Origin: BP-191 sp035940575 | Lineage (GTDB): Bacteria > Actinomycetota > Actinomycetes > BP-191 | DNA length: 64,000 nt | NCBI GenBank assembly: GCA_035940575.1 | Contig: DASZER010000043.1 | Location: 62,001-126,000, forward strand | Direction: 5' to 3' | Shown: piece by piece, positions 32,632 through 41,464 of the stretch | Numbering within the stretch: the first letter of the stretch is position 1 | Layout of the letters: each line of letters starts with the position of its first letter | Notes under the pieces: model-generated | What the model saw: only the letters and a program-made list of their open reading frames with translations | Databases searched by the model: none | Told to the model about the DNA's origin: nothing | Translations under genes and position numbers: made by a program

Positions 32632-33450
32632 ATGATCCGTCTCGTGTCCAAGGCCGCCGTCGCGGCCTCGCTCGCCGCCGCCGCGCTCGTGGCTCTGCCC
32701 GCGACCGCGCGGGCCGCCAACGGCTGTACCGGCGACCCGTACAACGTCCACGTCCTGTCCACGCCGGTCACCGTCGACGTCGTACCGCCGCACGGCAACG
32801 TCGTCTACGACTGGGCCCGCGTCTGCGTCGGCGTGCCCGGCGGGATCGCGTACGAGGAGTACGGCGTCGTCGTGCACCCGTTCGGGCCGTTCGGGCCCGC
32901 CGCGTGCAGCGCGCCCGACAACTACACCGGCCTCGCCACCGGGGTGATCACCAGCGTCCTCGGATTCGGCGCCGGCGGCGGCATCGGCGTGTCCGTCTCG
33001 CCGCAGGTGTGCTTCGATGCCGGCACCCGCACGTTCACCGTCGCGCTGCCCGTCCTGATCTGCTCCCAGGTCTGCGTCGGCAGCGGGCTCGGCACGACCG
33101 GTGTGATCGTCGGCTCGTTCGGCCTCACCGGCGGGCCCGCGGGGTCGACCGGCGCGGGCGTGCAGCTCGTCGGGACCGGGCTCCTCGTCAACGGCACGCT
33201 GGTCCCGATCGGTCCCACGCCGTTCGTGGGCGGCGGCGTGGGGGGCGGCGGGGTCGCTCCCGCGGTCGGGCCCGTGATCGCGTGCGGGCCGCTGAACCTC
33301 GTGTGCGTCCCCGGCTCGGCCGGCATCTACTACAACGGCGGCGCGTTCCTGGTGCTCGCCGTCCCGGTGCTCGGGACGGTCCCGGTCGGGCTCGGCGCGC
33401 CGCAGTGCGTCCCGGTGTTCACGGTCGCGCCGGCGCCGCGCGCCTGCTAG
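32632..33450 (+). CDS. Secreted Gly/Val-rich protein
   Basis: 272 residues behind GGAGGGAA. Signal peptide with cleavage near ARA-AN. The mature protein is rich in Gly, Val and Pro with eight scattered cysteines (for example NGCTG, RVCVG, AACSAP, ICSQVC). A hydrophobic Gly-rich middle (GFGAGGGIGVSVSP, GGGVGGGGVAP) could be membrane-active or structural. Some resemblance to other small cysteine-containing exported proteins in this window. No family recognised. Confidence 0.6.
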   Translation: MIRLVSKAAVAASLAAAALVALPATARAANGCTGDPYNVHVLSTPVTVDVVPPHGNVVYDWARVCVGVPGGIAYEEYGVVVHPFGPFGPAACSAPDNYTGLATGVITSVLGFGAGGGIGVSVSPQVCFDAGTRTFTVALPVLICSQVCVGSGLGTTGVIVGSFGLTGGPAGSTGAGVQLVGTGLLVNGTLVPIGPTPFVGGGVGGGGVAPAVGPVIACGPLNLVCVPGSAGIYYNGGAFLVLAVPVLGTVPVGLGAPQCVPVFTVAPAPRAC

Positions 33451-33472
33451 CACGTTCCGGGGCGGGCGGGGC

Positions 33473-34096
33473 TCAGTCCCCGCTCGCCCCGGCGACCCGC
33501 AGCAACGCCGCCAGCGACGGCGCCAGCGCGCGGAACGCCTTGCCCCTGTGGCTGATCGCGTCCTTCTCCTCGCTCGACAGCTCGGCGGTCGTCCGCGTCT
33601 CGCCGAGCGGCACGAAGATCGGGTCGTAGCCGAAGCCGTTCGTCCCCCTGGGGCTCGCGATCAGCGTGCCGTCCACGCGGCCCTCGGCCACCCGCTCGCC
33701 ACCGCGCGGCACCACGGCCGCGGCCGCGCAGAAGAAGTGCGCCCCGCGCATGCCCTCGCCCGCGTCGGCGAGCTGGTCGAGCACCAGCCGCAGGTTGCGC
33801 TCGTCGTCGCTCGGCTCGCCCGCCCAGCGCGCCGACCGCACGCCCGGCGCGCCGCCGAGGAAGTCCACGCACAGGCCCGAGTCGTCCGCGACCGCCGCGA
33901 GGCCGGTGTGCGCGGCGACCGCGCGGGCCTTGAGGAGGGCGTTCTCCGCGAACGTCTCCCCCGTCTCCTCGACCTCAGGCATGTCCGGGTACGACTCGAG
34001 GCCGACCAGCTCCACGCCGGGCGCGGCCTCGGCGAGGATGCGCCGCAGCTCGGTCACCTTGCCGGCGTTGCGCGTCGCCAGGACGACGCGGGTCAT
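33473..34096 (-). CDS. rdgB: Non-canonical purine NTP pyrophosphatase RdgB/HAM1
   Basis: 207 residues. N-terminal VVLATRNAGKVTELRRIL is the substrate-binding T/SxNxxK motif, then EETGETFAENALLKARAV, ADDSGLCVDFLGGAPGVRSARWAG and GTNGFGYDPIF, all family landmarks. It hydrolyses dITP, ITP and XTP, cleaning the nucleotide pool. The ATG overlaps the stop of rph by four bases, as in mycobacteria. Confidence 0.95.
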   Translation of the reverse strand: MTRVVLATRNAGKVTELRRILAEAAPGVELVGLESYPDMPEVEETGETFAENALLKARAVAAHTGLAAVADDSGLCVDFLGGAPGVRSARWAGEPSDDERNLRLVLDQLADAGEGMRGAHFFCAAAAVVPRGGERVAEGRVDGTLIASPRGTNGFGYDPIFVPLGETRTTAELSSEEKDAISHRGKAFRALAPSLAALLRVAGASGD

Positions 34097-34836
34097 CCCC
34101 GGAACGTCCCCGTCGCGCCGCCGGCGCGTACCGGGCCGCTCAGCGCCGTCGCCTGCAGCGACGCGAGCTCGTCGCAGCCGGCCGTCGCGAGGTCGAGCAG
34201 CGAGTCGAGCATCGCCCGGTCGAACGTGTTCCGCTCGGCCGTCCCCTGCACCTCGACGATGCCGCCGCCGCCGGTGACGACGACGTTCATGTCGACGTCG
34301 GCGTTGACGTCCTCCTCGTAGCAGAGGTCCAGGCGCGCCTCGCCGCCGATCACGCCGACGCTGACCGCCGCGACGCTCGTCGTGATCGCCGAGTCCTTGG
34401 CGAGGGTGCGTACGGCGTCGGCGAGGGCGACGTACGCCCCGGTGATCGCCGCCGTACGCGTGCCGCCGTCGGCCTGGAGCACGTCGCAGTCGAGGACCAC
34501 GGAGTTCTCGCCGAGCGCCTTGAGGTCGATGCAGGCGCGCAGCGAGCGGCCGATGAGCCGGCTGATCTCGTGCGTACGCCCGCCGAGGCGGCCCTTCACG
34601 GACTCGCGGTCGGAGCGGGTGTGCGTGGCGCGCGGCAGCATCGCGTACTCGCAGGTCACCCAGCCGAGGCCGGACCCCTTGCGCCAGCGCGGGACGCCCT
34701 CGGTGACCGAGGCGGCGCAGAGCACGCGGGTCGCGCCGAACTCGATCAGCACCGACCCCTCGGCGTGGTCCAGCCAGCCACGGGTGATCGTCACGGGGCG
34801 GAGCTCGGAGGGCTTGCGCCCGTCGGGTCGCGTCAC
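34093..34836 (-). CDS. rph: Ribonuclease PH
   Basis: 247 residues. The pieces VTITRGWLDHAEGSVLIEFG, RGSGLGWVTCEYAMLPRAT-like VTCEYAMLPRATHTR, RLIGRSLRACIDL and VLQADGGTRTAAITGAYVAL are typical. RNase PH trims tRNA 3' ends with inorganic phosphate. Start ATG 34836 fits the family N-terminus (RPDGRKPSELRPV). It lies in the conserved murI-MBL-rph-rdgB order, but here a LVIVD protein gene separates it from the MBL gene. Confidence 0.95.
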   Translation of the reverse strand: MTRPDGRKPSELRPVTITRGWLDHAEGSVLIEFGATRVLCAASVTEGVPRWRKGSGLGWVTCEYAMLPRATHTRSDRESVKGRLGGRTHEISRLIGRSLRACIDLKALGENSVVLDCDVLQADGGTRTAAITGAYVALADAVRTLAKDSAITTSVAAVSVGVIGGEARLDLCYEEDVNADVDMNVVVTGGGGIVEVQGTAERNTFDRAMLDSLLDLATAGCDELASLQATALSGPVRAGGATGTFRG

Positions 34837-34852
34837 GCGCCGGAGGCTATCC

Positions 34853-36094
34853 CTACACAGGGGCGGGGCAGAAGCCGTCGAACGTCCCGCGCATCGGCTT
34901 GCGGAAGAACGGCGCCTGCGTGGGCAGCAGCCCGCCCGCCGCCGGGGTCCCGACGCGGAAGCGGCCCGGCTTGTCGTGGAAGCGCACGACGTCGAGCCCG
35001 CGCTGGTAGTCGATGACGTAGAGCAGGTCGTTCGTGACCCAGTACGCCGCCGAGGACGACGTGCCCGCCGGGATGAACCAGCCCTTCTCGGCGATGCGGC
35101 CCTGCTGGCTGACGTTGAGGAACCGGGTGCCGTGCTCGTACCAGCCCATCGCCACGTCGCCGCCGTTGCGGTAGCCGGGGCGCGTCGTGAACCAGTGCGT
35201 GCAGTACGTCGAGATCGGGAAGCCGCCCTCGTTCGGCAGCGAGTCCGGCGGCCGGTACTCGTCCACCATCGTGAACTTGCCGGTCCTCTGCCAGCCCTTG
35301 GTGTCCCACGTCATGAACGCGCCGGCCTCCTCGTCGGCGCAGCCGCCGGAGCCGGTCTCGCCGCCGGCGAGCAGCCAGCGGTCGGTGCCCCTGTTGGGCC
35401 AGAGGTTCGCGTGGACGAAGCGGCCGTCGGCGGCCAGGCCCTTGGCGAGCACCTTCGGCCGCACCGGGTCCTTGCGCGCATCGAGCAGGACGAGCGGGTT
35501 GGTGCTGGCGACGACGAGCCCGGGCGAGACCTCGGTGAGGTCGTGCGCGCTCTCCAGGAACTTGATGCCCTTGTCCCACTCCCCCACGACCTTGGGGCTG
35601 GCGGGCTCGCGCAGGTCCACGATCTGGCCGTTCGAGTTGTAGAGGTACCGGCAGTCGAGGACGCACGAGATCGTGTGCGAGGACGCGCCGCGCAGCGTCG
35701 CGACGGGCTTCGGCAGCGCCTGGTTCGAGACGTCGAAGACGTAGAGCAGGTCGGTGAGGTTGCCGGTGTCGCGACCCTGGCCGATCACGAGGATGCGGCC
35801 GTTGGTCTCGAGGTCCTCCTGCGCGTAGTACGGCACCTCCGGCAGCGGCGTCACCGACACGGGGACGGGCGTCTCGGGGCTGGAGATGTCGTAGATCGTC
35901 ATCGCGTGCGAGTCGGCGGTGTAGAGGTGCTTGCCGACGATGCGCGCCCCGGCGCCGTCGATGTTCAGGGGGACGTTGGTGATCCACTCGACGTTCGAGC
36001 TCGCGAAGCCCGGCGTGACCGGGCCCGCCTGGACCGTGGGCACGGTGGCGCAGGACAGCGCGAACGCGAGCATCGCGAGCAGGCGACGGGGCAT
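34853..36094 (-). CDS. Secreted LVIVD-repeat beta-propeller protein
   Basis: 413 residues from ATG 36094 (GTG 36115 also possible). Signal peptide (TVPTVQA-GP), then repeated blocks such as HLYTADSHAMTIYDISSPET, LLYVFDVSNQALPKPVATL and DLLYVIDYQRGLDVVRFHD, which follow the LVIVD propeller pattern. Two cysteine pairs are likely. Such secreted propellers are of unknown function, though related ones are cell-surface binding. It interrupts the otherwise conserved murI/MBL/rph block. Confidence 0.8.
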   Translation of the reverse strand: MPRRLLAMLAFALSCATVPTVQAGPVTPGFASSNVEWITNVPLNIDGAGARIVGKHLYTADSHAMTIYDISSPETPVPVSVTPLPEVPYYAQEDLETNGRILVIGQGRDTGNLTDLLYVFDVSNQALPKPVATLRGASSHTISCVLDCRYLYNSNGQIVDLREPASPKVVGEWDKGIKFLESAHDLTEVSPGLVVASTNPLVLLDARKDPVRPKVLAKGLAADGRFVHANLWPNRGTDRWLLAGGETGSGGCADEEAGAFMTWDTKGWQRTGKFTMVDEYRPPDSLPNEGGFPISTYCTHWFTTRPGYRNGGDVAMGWYEHGTRFLNVSQQGRIAEKGWFIPAGTSSSAAYWVTNDLLYVIDYQRGLDVVRFHDKPGRFRVGTPAAGGLLPTQAPFFRKPMRGTFDGFCPAPV

Positions 36095-36128
36095 GGGTGT
36101 TGCTTCGCCGGGCACGGCGCCGTACCTG

Positions 36129-36872
36129 CTAGAGGTCGTACGTCAGGCCCGGGCTCGCGAGGTCGATCGGGCCGTCGTACGCCGCGCTCGCCTCCTCCAG
36201 GAACCGGTCCTGCGGCATGTACGCCGTCGTGTGGATCAGCGCGAGGCGCCCCGGCGCCGCCTTGGCGGCGTGCTCGCCGGCCTCGCGGGCGGTCAGGTGG
36301 AGGTTGGGCGGGTACTGCGCCGAGTCCAGCCACGTGGACTCGCACAGGAACACGTCGGTCCCGCTCGCCGCCCGCGCGACGTCGTCGGACGGGCCCGTGT
36401 CCGCGGAGTACGTGACGCTGCGGCCGCCCGCCGTCACGCGGATCGCGTAGCACTCGACCGGGTGCGCGGTCGGCGTCAGCTCGACCTCGAACGGGCCGAT
36501 CGTCGTCCGCCCCGCCGACGTCGTGCGGAAGTCGTAGACGTCGTGCAGCCCGTCGGGCGGCGGCGAGTCGAACACCTGCGAGAGCCGTTCCGCCGTCCCG
36601 CGCGGCCCGTGCACCTGCAGGCGCGGCGGGCGGTCGGGGTGGTAGCGGCGGGCGTAGGAGTACGCGACGAGGTCGACGCAGTGGTCGGCGTGCAGGTGCG
36701 ACAGCAGCACGGCGTCGAGGTCGAACAGACCGATGTGCCGCTGCATCGCGCCGACGGCGCCGTTCCCCGCGTCGAGGAGCAGCCGGAAGCCGTCGTGCTC
36801 GACGAGGTACGCCGAGCAGCCCGACTCCGCGCTCGGGAACGTCCCCGAGCAGCCGAGCACCGTCAGCCTCAC
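36129..36872 (-). CDS. Metallo-beta-lactamase-fold phosphodiesterase (Rv1339-like)
   Basis: 247 residues from a GTG overlapping the murI stop by four bases. The metal site HLHADH at 59-64 (HxHxDH, LLSHLHADHCVDL), and further ligands in TAHPVE, SADTGPSD and LALIHTT. Same position after murI as Rv1339 in mycobacteria, reported as an atypical class II cAMP phosphodiesterase; related to RNase Z-like proteins. cAMP hydrolysis here is inferred from synteny and family. Confidence 0.85.
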   Translation of the reverse strand: MRLTVLGCSGTFPSAESGCSAYLVEHDGFRLLLDAGNGAVGAMQRHIGLFDLDAVLLSHLHADHCVDLVAYSYARRYHPDRPPRLQVHGPRGTAERLSQVFDSPPPDGLHDVYDFRTTSAGRTTIGPFEVELTPTAHPVECYAIRVTAGGRSVTYSADTGPSDDVARAASGTDVFLCESTWLDSAQYPPNLHLTAREAGEHAAKAAPGRLALIHTTAYMPQDRFLEEASAAYDGPIDLASPGLTYDL

Positions 36873-37672
36873 AGGGCACCCACCGCCGCGGCCTCGACGG
36901 CGCCGATCTCGGGGCCGAGGAACCGGTGCGCGAGCCGTTCGAACGGCTTCGGGTCGCCCGTCGACAGGAACCGGTGGGCCGGCTGCGCCTGGCCGGCGAA
37001 CGCGTCGTTGCGGGCCAGCACCTTGAACACGTCCTTGGCCGTCTCCTCCGCGCTGCTGACGAGCGTGACCTCGTCGCCGAGGACGTAGGAGATGACACCG
37101 GTGAGCAGCGGGTAGTGCGTGCAGCCGAGCACGACCGTGTCGACGCCTGCCGCCACGAGCGGCGCGAGGTAGTCGTCGGCGACCGCGAGCAGCTCGTCGC
37201 TCCACGTCTCGCCGCGCTCCACGAACTCCACGAACCGCGGGCACGCCCGGGTCGTCAGCTCGATGTCGTGCGCGGCGGCGAACGCGTCGTCGTACGCCTG
37301 GCTCTCGATCGTCGCGCGGGTCCCGATGACGCCGACCCTGCGGTTGCGCGTGGCGGCGACCGCCCTTCGCACCGCGGGCAGCACGACCTCCACGACCGGG
37401 ACGTCGTAGCGCTCGCGGGCGTCGCGCAGGCAGGCGGCGGAGGCGCTGTTGCAGGCGATGACGAGGAGCTTGACGCCGTACGACTCGACCAGGTGGTCCA
37501 TCACGTCGAGCGCGTTGCGCCGGACGTCGGCGAGCGGCAGCGGCCCGTACGGCCCCCTGGCCGTGTCGCCGACGTAGACGACCGGCTCGTGCGGGAGCTG
37601 GTCGAGAACCGCGCGCGCGACCGTGAGGCCGCCCACGCCGCTGTCGAAGATGCCGATGGGGAGGTCGTTCAT
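36869..37672 (-). CDS. murI: Glutamate racemase
   Basis: 267 residues. Both catalytic cysteines are present: VIACNSASAA (Cys74) and VLGCTHYPLL (about Cys192), with GIFDSGVGGLTVARA at the N-terminus and YVGDTARGPYG. It makes D-glutamate for peptidoglycan. Start ATG and length are as in the family. Upstream lies the HicAB module rather than the rhomboid gene usual in mycobacteria. Confidence 0.95.
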   Translation of the reverse strand: MNDLPIGIFDSGVGGLTVARAVLDQLPHEPVVYVGDTARGPYGPLPLADVRRNALDVMDHLVESYGVKLLVIACNSASAACLRDARERYDVPVVEVVLPAVRRAVAATRNRRVGVIGTRATIESQAYDDAFAAAHDIELTTRACPRFVEFVERGETWSDELLAVADDYLAPLVAAGVDTVVLGCTHYPLLTGVISYVLGDEVTLVSSAEETAKDVFKVLARNDAFAGQAQPAHRFLSTGDPKPFERLAHRFLGPEIGAVEAAAVGAL

Positions 37673-37694
37673 CGGCTCCAGTATGCGGCGCCGG

Positions 37695-38054
37695 TCACGC
37701 GTGGGCTACGTGAGCGTCCTCACGCGGCGGGACGTGGCTGACGCGCTCGACGGGGACGTTCAGCATCGCCGCGACGTCCGCCAGCGACCACCCCTTGGCG
37801 AGCACCTCCGCACGCGTCGCCCCCCGTGCCTCCGCGACCGCGTCCACCAGGTCGTCGCGCGTGACCTCGAGCACCCACTCGTACTCGAACGACGCCATCG
37901 CCTCGTCCGCCTCGTCGAGGCGCAGCGACACCTCCCGGACGTACTCGTCGAGCCTCGCGAGCCCGTGCGGGCTGTAGGTGTGCGCCGCCTCGAGCTCCGG
38001 GACGTCCGCGAGCCAGCTGTCGCCCTCGCGCGTCACGATCACGCGGTACGTCAC
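37695..38054 (-). CDS. hicB: HicB-type antitoxin
   Basis: 119 residues from a GTG overlapping the hicA stop. The N-terminal YRVIVTREGDSWLADVPELE is the HicB RNase-H-like strand pattern, and a C-terminal helical segment (TRAEVLAKGWSLADVAAMLN) looks like a DNA-binding HTH. HicB neutralises the HicA RNase and represses the operon. Located just upstream of murI in the conserved block, a place where mycobacteria have other genes. Confidence 0.75.
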   Translation of the reverse strand: MTYRVIVTREGDSWLADVPELEAAHTYSPHGLARLDEYVREVSLRLDEADEAMASFEYEWVLEVTRDDLVDAVAEARGATRAEVLAKGWSLADVAAMLNVPVERVSHVPPREDAHVAHA

Positions 38055-38263
38055 GGGATCAGCCACCCTCTCCCCAGCGCCGGTGCAAGGTCTCGTTGGA
38101 TCTGGTGCAGCGTCCCTGTCGGGATGTCGCCCGGGTGCACCGACACCCGGGTCATCAGCCGGCCGCCGCCGTACGGCAGCACGTACGTGCGGTGGGAGCC
38201 GGTCGAGCGGACCAGCACGCCGCCGTGCCGCTCGATCCGCCGGCACACCTCTCTCGCTCGCAT
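38051..38263 (-). CDS. hicA: HicA-type mRNA interferase toxin
   Basis: 70 residues from ATG 38261-38263. The double-stranded-RNA-binding fold with the catalytic His in GSHRTY, plus REVCRRIERHGGVLVRSTG and PTGTLHQIQRDL, match HicA (YcfA-like). It cleaves mRNA and is inhibited by HicB. It is first in the operon, with hicB overlapping its stop by four bases. An in-frame TTG at 38281 would add six residues. Confidence 0.78.
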   Translation of the reverse strand: MRAREVCRRIERHGGVLVRSTGSHRTYVLPYGGGRLMTRVSVHPGDIPTGTLHQIQRDLAPALGRGWLIP

Positions 38264-38365
38264 GAACGGTAACGCTGCCAACGCGCGAGCGCCCGTGCCG
38301 TTCGCGGCGAAATCTGTGGATGGGCGCGACTGCGCCAGGGGTTTGGCTGTGGAAAAGGACGCGAC

Positions 38366-39313
38366 CTACGCCCAGAGCTGGCCTTCGAGGCGTTCCGACG
38401 CCTCGTCCAGCGTGCCGCTGTACGCGCCGGTCGAGAGGTACTTCCAGCCGCCGTCGGCGATGACGAAGCAGATGTCGGCCCGCTCCCCCGCCTTGACCGC
38501 CTTCGCGGCCTGACCGAGGGCGGCGTGCAGGATCGCGCCGGTCGAGATGCCGGCGAAGATGCCCTCCTGCTCGACGAGGTCGCGGGTGCGGCGCAGCGCG
38601 TCGTAGGAGTTGACGGAGAAGCGCGTGTCCAGCACCGAGTCGTCGTAGAGCTCCGGGATGAAGCCCTCGTCGATGTTGCGCAGGCCGTAGACGAGCTCGC
38701 CGTAGCGCGGCTCGGCGGCGACGATCCGGATGCCCGGCACCTTCTCCTTGAGGAACCGCCCGGTGCCCATCAACGTGCCCGTGGTCCCGAGGCCCGCGAC
38801 GAAGTGCGTGATCGTCGGCAGGTCCTCGAGGATCTCGGGGCCGGTCGTCTCGTAGTGCGCCTGGGCGTTGGCGGGGTTGCCGTACTGGTAGAGGAAGACG
38901 TACGACGGGTTCTCCGCCGCCATCTTCTTGGCGTGCGCGACGGCGGCGTTGGAACCGCCGGCGGCGGGCGTCGTGACGATCGACGCGCCGAACATCTCCA
39001 GGAGCTGCCTGCGCTCGACCGAGGTGTTCTCCGGCATGACGCAGATCAACGAGTACCCGCGCAGCTTGGCGACCATCGCGAGCGAGATGCCGGTGTTGCC
39101 GGAGGTGGGCTCGAGGATCGTGCAGCCCGGCGTCAGGCGCCCCTCGCGCTCGGCGGCCTGGATCATGAAGTACGCCGCGCGGTCCTTGATGGACCCGGTC
39201 GGCTCGTACTGCTCCATCTTCGCCCAGAGCCGCACGTCAGGGGACGGCGACAGGCGCGGCAGGCCGACGAGCGGCGTCCTGCCGAGCGAGTCGAGGAGCG
39301 AGTCGTACCTCAC
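38366..39313 (-). CDS. cysM: O-phosphoserine sulfhydrylase, CysO-dependent cysteine synthase
   Basis: 315 residues from a GTG one base after the cysO stop. PLP-binding Lys in TGSIKDRAAYF, the substrate loop TSGNTGISLAM, and GTTGTLMGTGRFLKEKVPG. The short C-terminal extension (SGTLDEASERLEGQLWA) is like that of mycobacterial CysM, which uses O-phosphoserine and CysO thiocarboxylate. This form of cysteine synthesis is resistant to oxidative stress. Context (cysO, mec) supports the CysM assignment over CysK. Confidence 0.92.
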   Translation of the reverse strand: MRYDSLLDSLGRTPLVGLPRLSPSPDVRLWAKMEQYEPTGSIKDRAAYFMIQAAEREGRLTPGCTILEPTSGNTGISLAMVAKLRGYSLICVMPENTSVERRQLLEMFGASIVTTPAAGGSNAAVAHAKKMAAENPSYVFLYQYGNPANAQAHYETTGPEILEDLPTITHFVAGLGTTGTLMGTGRFLKEKVPGIRIVAAEPRYGELVYGLRNIDEGFIPELYDDSVLDTRFSVNSYDALRRTRDLVEQEGIFAGISTGAILHAALGQAAKAVKAGERADICFVIADGGWKYLSTGAYSGTLDEASERLEGQLWA

Positions 39314-39314
39314 G

Positions 39315-39590
39315 TCAGCCGCCCGCGACCGCCGGGAGGATCGTGACGACGTCGCCGTCGGACAGCGGCGTGTCCGCCGCGCCGAGGAAGCGGACGTCCT
39401 CGTCGTTGACGTAGACGTTGACGAAGCGGTGGAGCCCGCCGTTGTCGTCCACCAGCCCCGCGCGCAGCCCCGGGTGGCGCGTGTCGAGGTCGGCGAACAG
39501 CTCCGCGAGCGTCGCGCCGGACCCCTCGACCTGCTTCTCCCCGTCGGTGTGCTTGCGGAGGATCGTCGGGATGCGTACCTGCACGGCCAT
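39315..39590 (-). CDS. cysO: Ubiquitin-like sulfur carrier protein CysO
   Basis: 91 residues from ATG 39590 (a GTG two codons upstream is also in frame). MoaD/ThiS-type fold with the C-terminal tail ILPAVAGG, whose terminal glycine becomes a thiocarboxylate. It donates sulfur to CysM on O-phosphoserine, forming a CysO-Cys adduct. Directly upstream of cysM; the cleaving protease Mec is two genes away. Confidence 0.92.
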   Translation of the reverse strand: MAVQVRIPTILRKHTDGEKQVEGSGATLAELFADLDTRHPGLRAGLVDDNGGLHRFVNVYVNDEDVRFLGAADTPLSDGDVVTILPAVAGG

Positions 39591-39599
39591 GGCCACAGC

Positions 39600-40235
39600 C
39601 TATTCGGGAAGGTTCTGCCGCAGCCACGCCAGGACGAGCGGCCACGCGGCCTCGGCGGCGGCGGGGACGTGGAGGTCGGCGAGGGAGTCGTTGAAGAACC
39701 CGTGGCCGGCGTCGTAGCGCTCGACGCGCGTCGGTACGGGAGCCAGCCGCGCCGCCGCCTCCAGCGCGTCGACGTGCTCGACGGGGATGCCCTCGTCGCG
39801 GGTGCCGTAGAGGCCGAGCCACGGCGTACGCAGCCCCGGCGCGACCTCGACCAGCGGCGGCACGCCCTCCCACCGCGACGTCGTGACGCCGCCGCCGTAG
39901 AACGACACCGCCGCACCGAGCTCACGCATGGCGCCGGAGAACAGCGCGACGTTGCCGCCCATGCAGAAGCCGACGACCGCGACGCGCGAGTGGCGCACGC
40001 CCGTCGACTCGATCGCCGCGTCGACGTCCTCGAGGATCGAGTCGGCCGTCAGCGTCGCCATCGCCTCGCGCGCCTTCGGGAAGTCGTGCGGGTGCTCGAA
40101 GACGGGGTCGCCGATCCTGCGGAACAGGTGCGGCACGGCCGTCGCGTAGCCCTCCGCCGCGAACCGTTCCGCGACGCCCTCGAGCCACGGCGTGACGCCG
40201 AGCGCCTCCTGCACGACCACGACGCCGCGGCTCAT
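39600..40235 (-). CDS. Dienelactone hydrolase family protein
   Basis: 211 residues. Nucleophile Cys in VVGFCMGGNVA (about 91), Asp in LYGTRDEGIP and His in YDAGHGFFND complete the Cys-Asp-His triad of dienelactone hydrolases. The ATG overlaps the mec stop by four bases and cysO follows at nine bases, so it is inserted inside the mec-cysO-cysM operon; in mycobacteria these three are adjacent. Substrate unknown. Confidence 0.87.
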   Translation of the reverse strand: MSRGVVVVQEALGVTPWLEGVAERFAAEGYATAVPHLFRRIGDPVFEHPHDFPKAREAMATLTADSILEDVDAAIESTGVRHSRVAVVGFCMGGNVALFSGAMRELGAAVSFYGGGVTTSRWEGVPPLVEVAPGLRTPWLGLYGTRDEGIPVEHVDALEAAARLAPVPTRVERYDAGHGFFNDSLADLHVPAAAEAAWPLVLAWLRQNLPE

Positions 40236-40636
40236 GCGAGCACGACCTCCTCCTCGGTCACGACCCCGTCCACGATCCGGTACGACCGCAGCTCGACGTC
40301 CACGGGGTGCCGCGTCGACACGAGGACGTAGTGGGCGTCGGGGTACGCCGCGATCGACACGTCGGTCCGCGACGGGTACGCCTCCGTCGCCGTGTGCGAG
40401 TGGTAGATGACGAACTCCTCGTCGTCCTCGCCGTTGTCGCGCATCGAGCGGAACGCCTGGAACAGCTCGCCGCTGTCCATCACGTAGAACGTCGGCGACC
40501 GCTCGACGTTCGTCATCCGGATCACGCGCGTCGGCCGCCCGTCGCGCAGCGCCACGAGCCCGCACGCCTCGTCGGGGTGGTCCTCGCGCGCGTGGGCGAC
40601 GATCTCGTCGTACGTCGCCCGGTCCAGCGTCAGCAT
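40232..40636 (-). CDS. mec: JAMM-family metalloprotease Mec
   Basis: 134 residues. The JAMM zinc motif HSHTATEAYPSRTD (His79, His81, Ser89, Asp92) plus the upstream Glu in DEACGL are complete. In mycobacteria the orthologue (Mec+) releases cysteine from the CysO-Cys adduct. Position upstream of cysO-cysM (with a hydrolase gene between) supports that role. Confidence 0.92.
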   Translation of the reverse strand: MLTLDRATYDEIVAHAREDHPDEACGLVALRDGRPTRVIRMTNVERSPTFYVMDSGELFQAFRSMRDNGEDDEEFVIYHSHTATEAYPSRTDVSIAAYPDAHYVLVSTRHPVDVELRSYRIVDGVVTEEEVVLA

Positions 40637-40675
40637 GGCGGGCAGGGTACCCGGCGCTCGCCTATCGTTCCCCGC

Positions 40676-41464
40676 GTGCTACGGGAGTCCTGGCGCCACG
40701 CGCTCGCCGCCGCCCGCGCCGCGTCGTGGCGCGCGCCGCTGCTCGCGGTCGTGTCGTACGTGCCGCTCCTCGCGCTCGCGCCGCTCGCCGGCGGCCAGCT
40801 CCTCGTCGTCGGGCTCGTCCTGCACGTGATCGTGCTGCTCGCCCTCGTCCGCGTCCTCGGCGCGTGGCGGCCCGCGCCGCTGCCGCCGGTCCCCGAGGTG
40901 GACGAGCAGGGCAGGCGCGTCGCTGCGCCGCCGCGGCCCGGCCCGCCCACGACGGACGCCGACCGCGGCCCGGCGACGTCGCTGCGCAACGCCTGGCGCC
41001 TCGGCCGCGCGGCCGTCTCCTTGACGGGCCTGTACCTGCTCGCCCAGGTCGGCGCGATCGCGACCGCGACCGCGCTGTCGGGCGGCAGGTTCCTGTCCGA
41101 CTACTCGCCGGTGACGCAGACGATGGTGGCGCTGCCGGTGGCGGCGCTGTTCCTCACGTTCGTGGCGCTGGCGCCGCAGCGCGTCGCGCTGGAGGGCGAC
41201 CCGCGCGTGCTCGTCGCGGCCGCGCACTCCGTACGCATCGCCAGGTCCTCCTACGGCGTCCTCCTCGCGCTCACGGTCGTCGAGCCGCTCGTGGCCGTCG
41301 GCGTCCTGCTCGGCGGCGCGGGCGACGACGTGCCGACCGGCCGCGCGGTCGCGGTCGCCGGCGCCGGGCTGGTCGCGGCGACGGTCGGCAAGGTGCTCGT
41401 GACGGCGTTGTCCAACGAGCTGTTCCTGCGCGGCGCGCGGCTGGACCTACCGCTGGAGCGCTGA
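40676..41464 (+). CDS. Hypothetical polytopic membrane protein
   Basis: 262 residues from a GTG. Six hydrophobic helices with a Pro-rich cytoplasmic loop (PAPLPPVPEVDEQGRRVAAPP). No family recognised; the last helices resemble MFS- or permease-like segments but no motif is present. It is convergent with the DUF2017 gene, overlapping its end by 18 bp, and splits the mec-DUF2017 neighbourhood found in mycobacteria. Confidence 0.6.
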   Translation: MLRESWRHALAAARAASWRAPLLAVVSYVPLLALAPLAGGQLLVVGLVLHVIVLLALVRVLGAWRPAPLPPVPEVDEQGRRVAAPPRPGPPTTDADRGPATSLRNAWRLGRAAVSLTGLYLLAQVGAIATATALSGGRFLSDYSPVTQTMVALPVAALFLTFVALAPQRVALEGDPRVLVAAAHSVRIARSSYGVLLALTVVEPLVAVGVLLGGAGDDVPTGRAVAVAGAGLVAATVGKVLVTALSNELFLRGARLDLPLER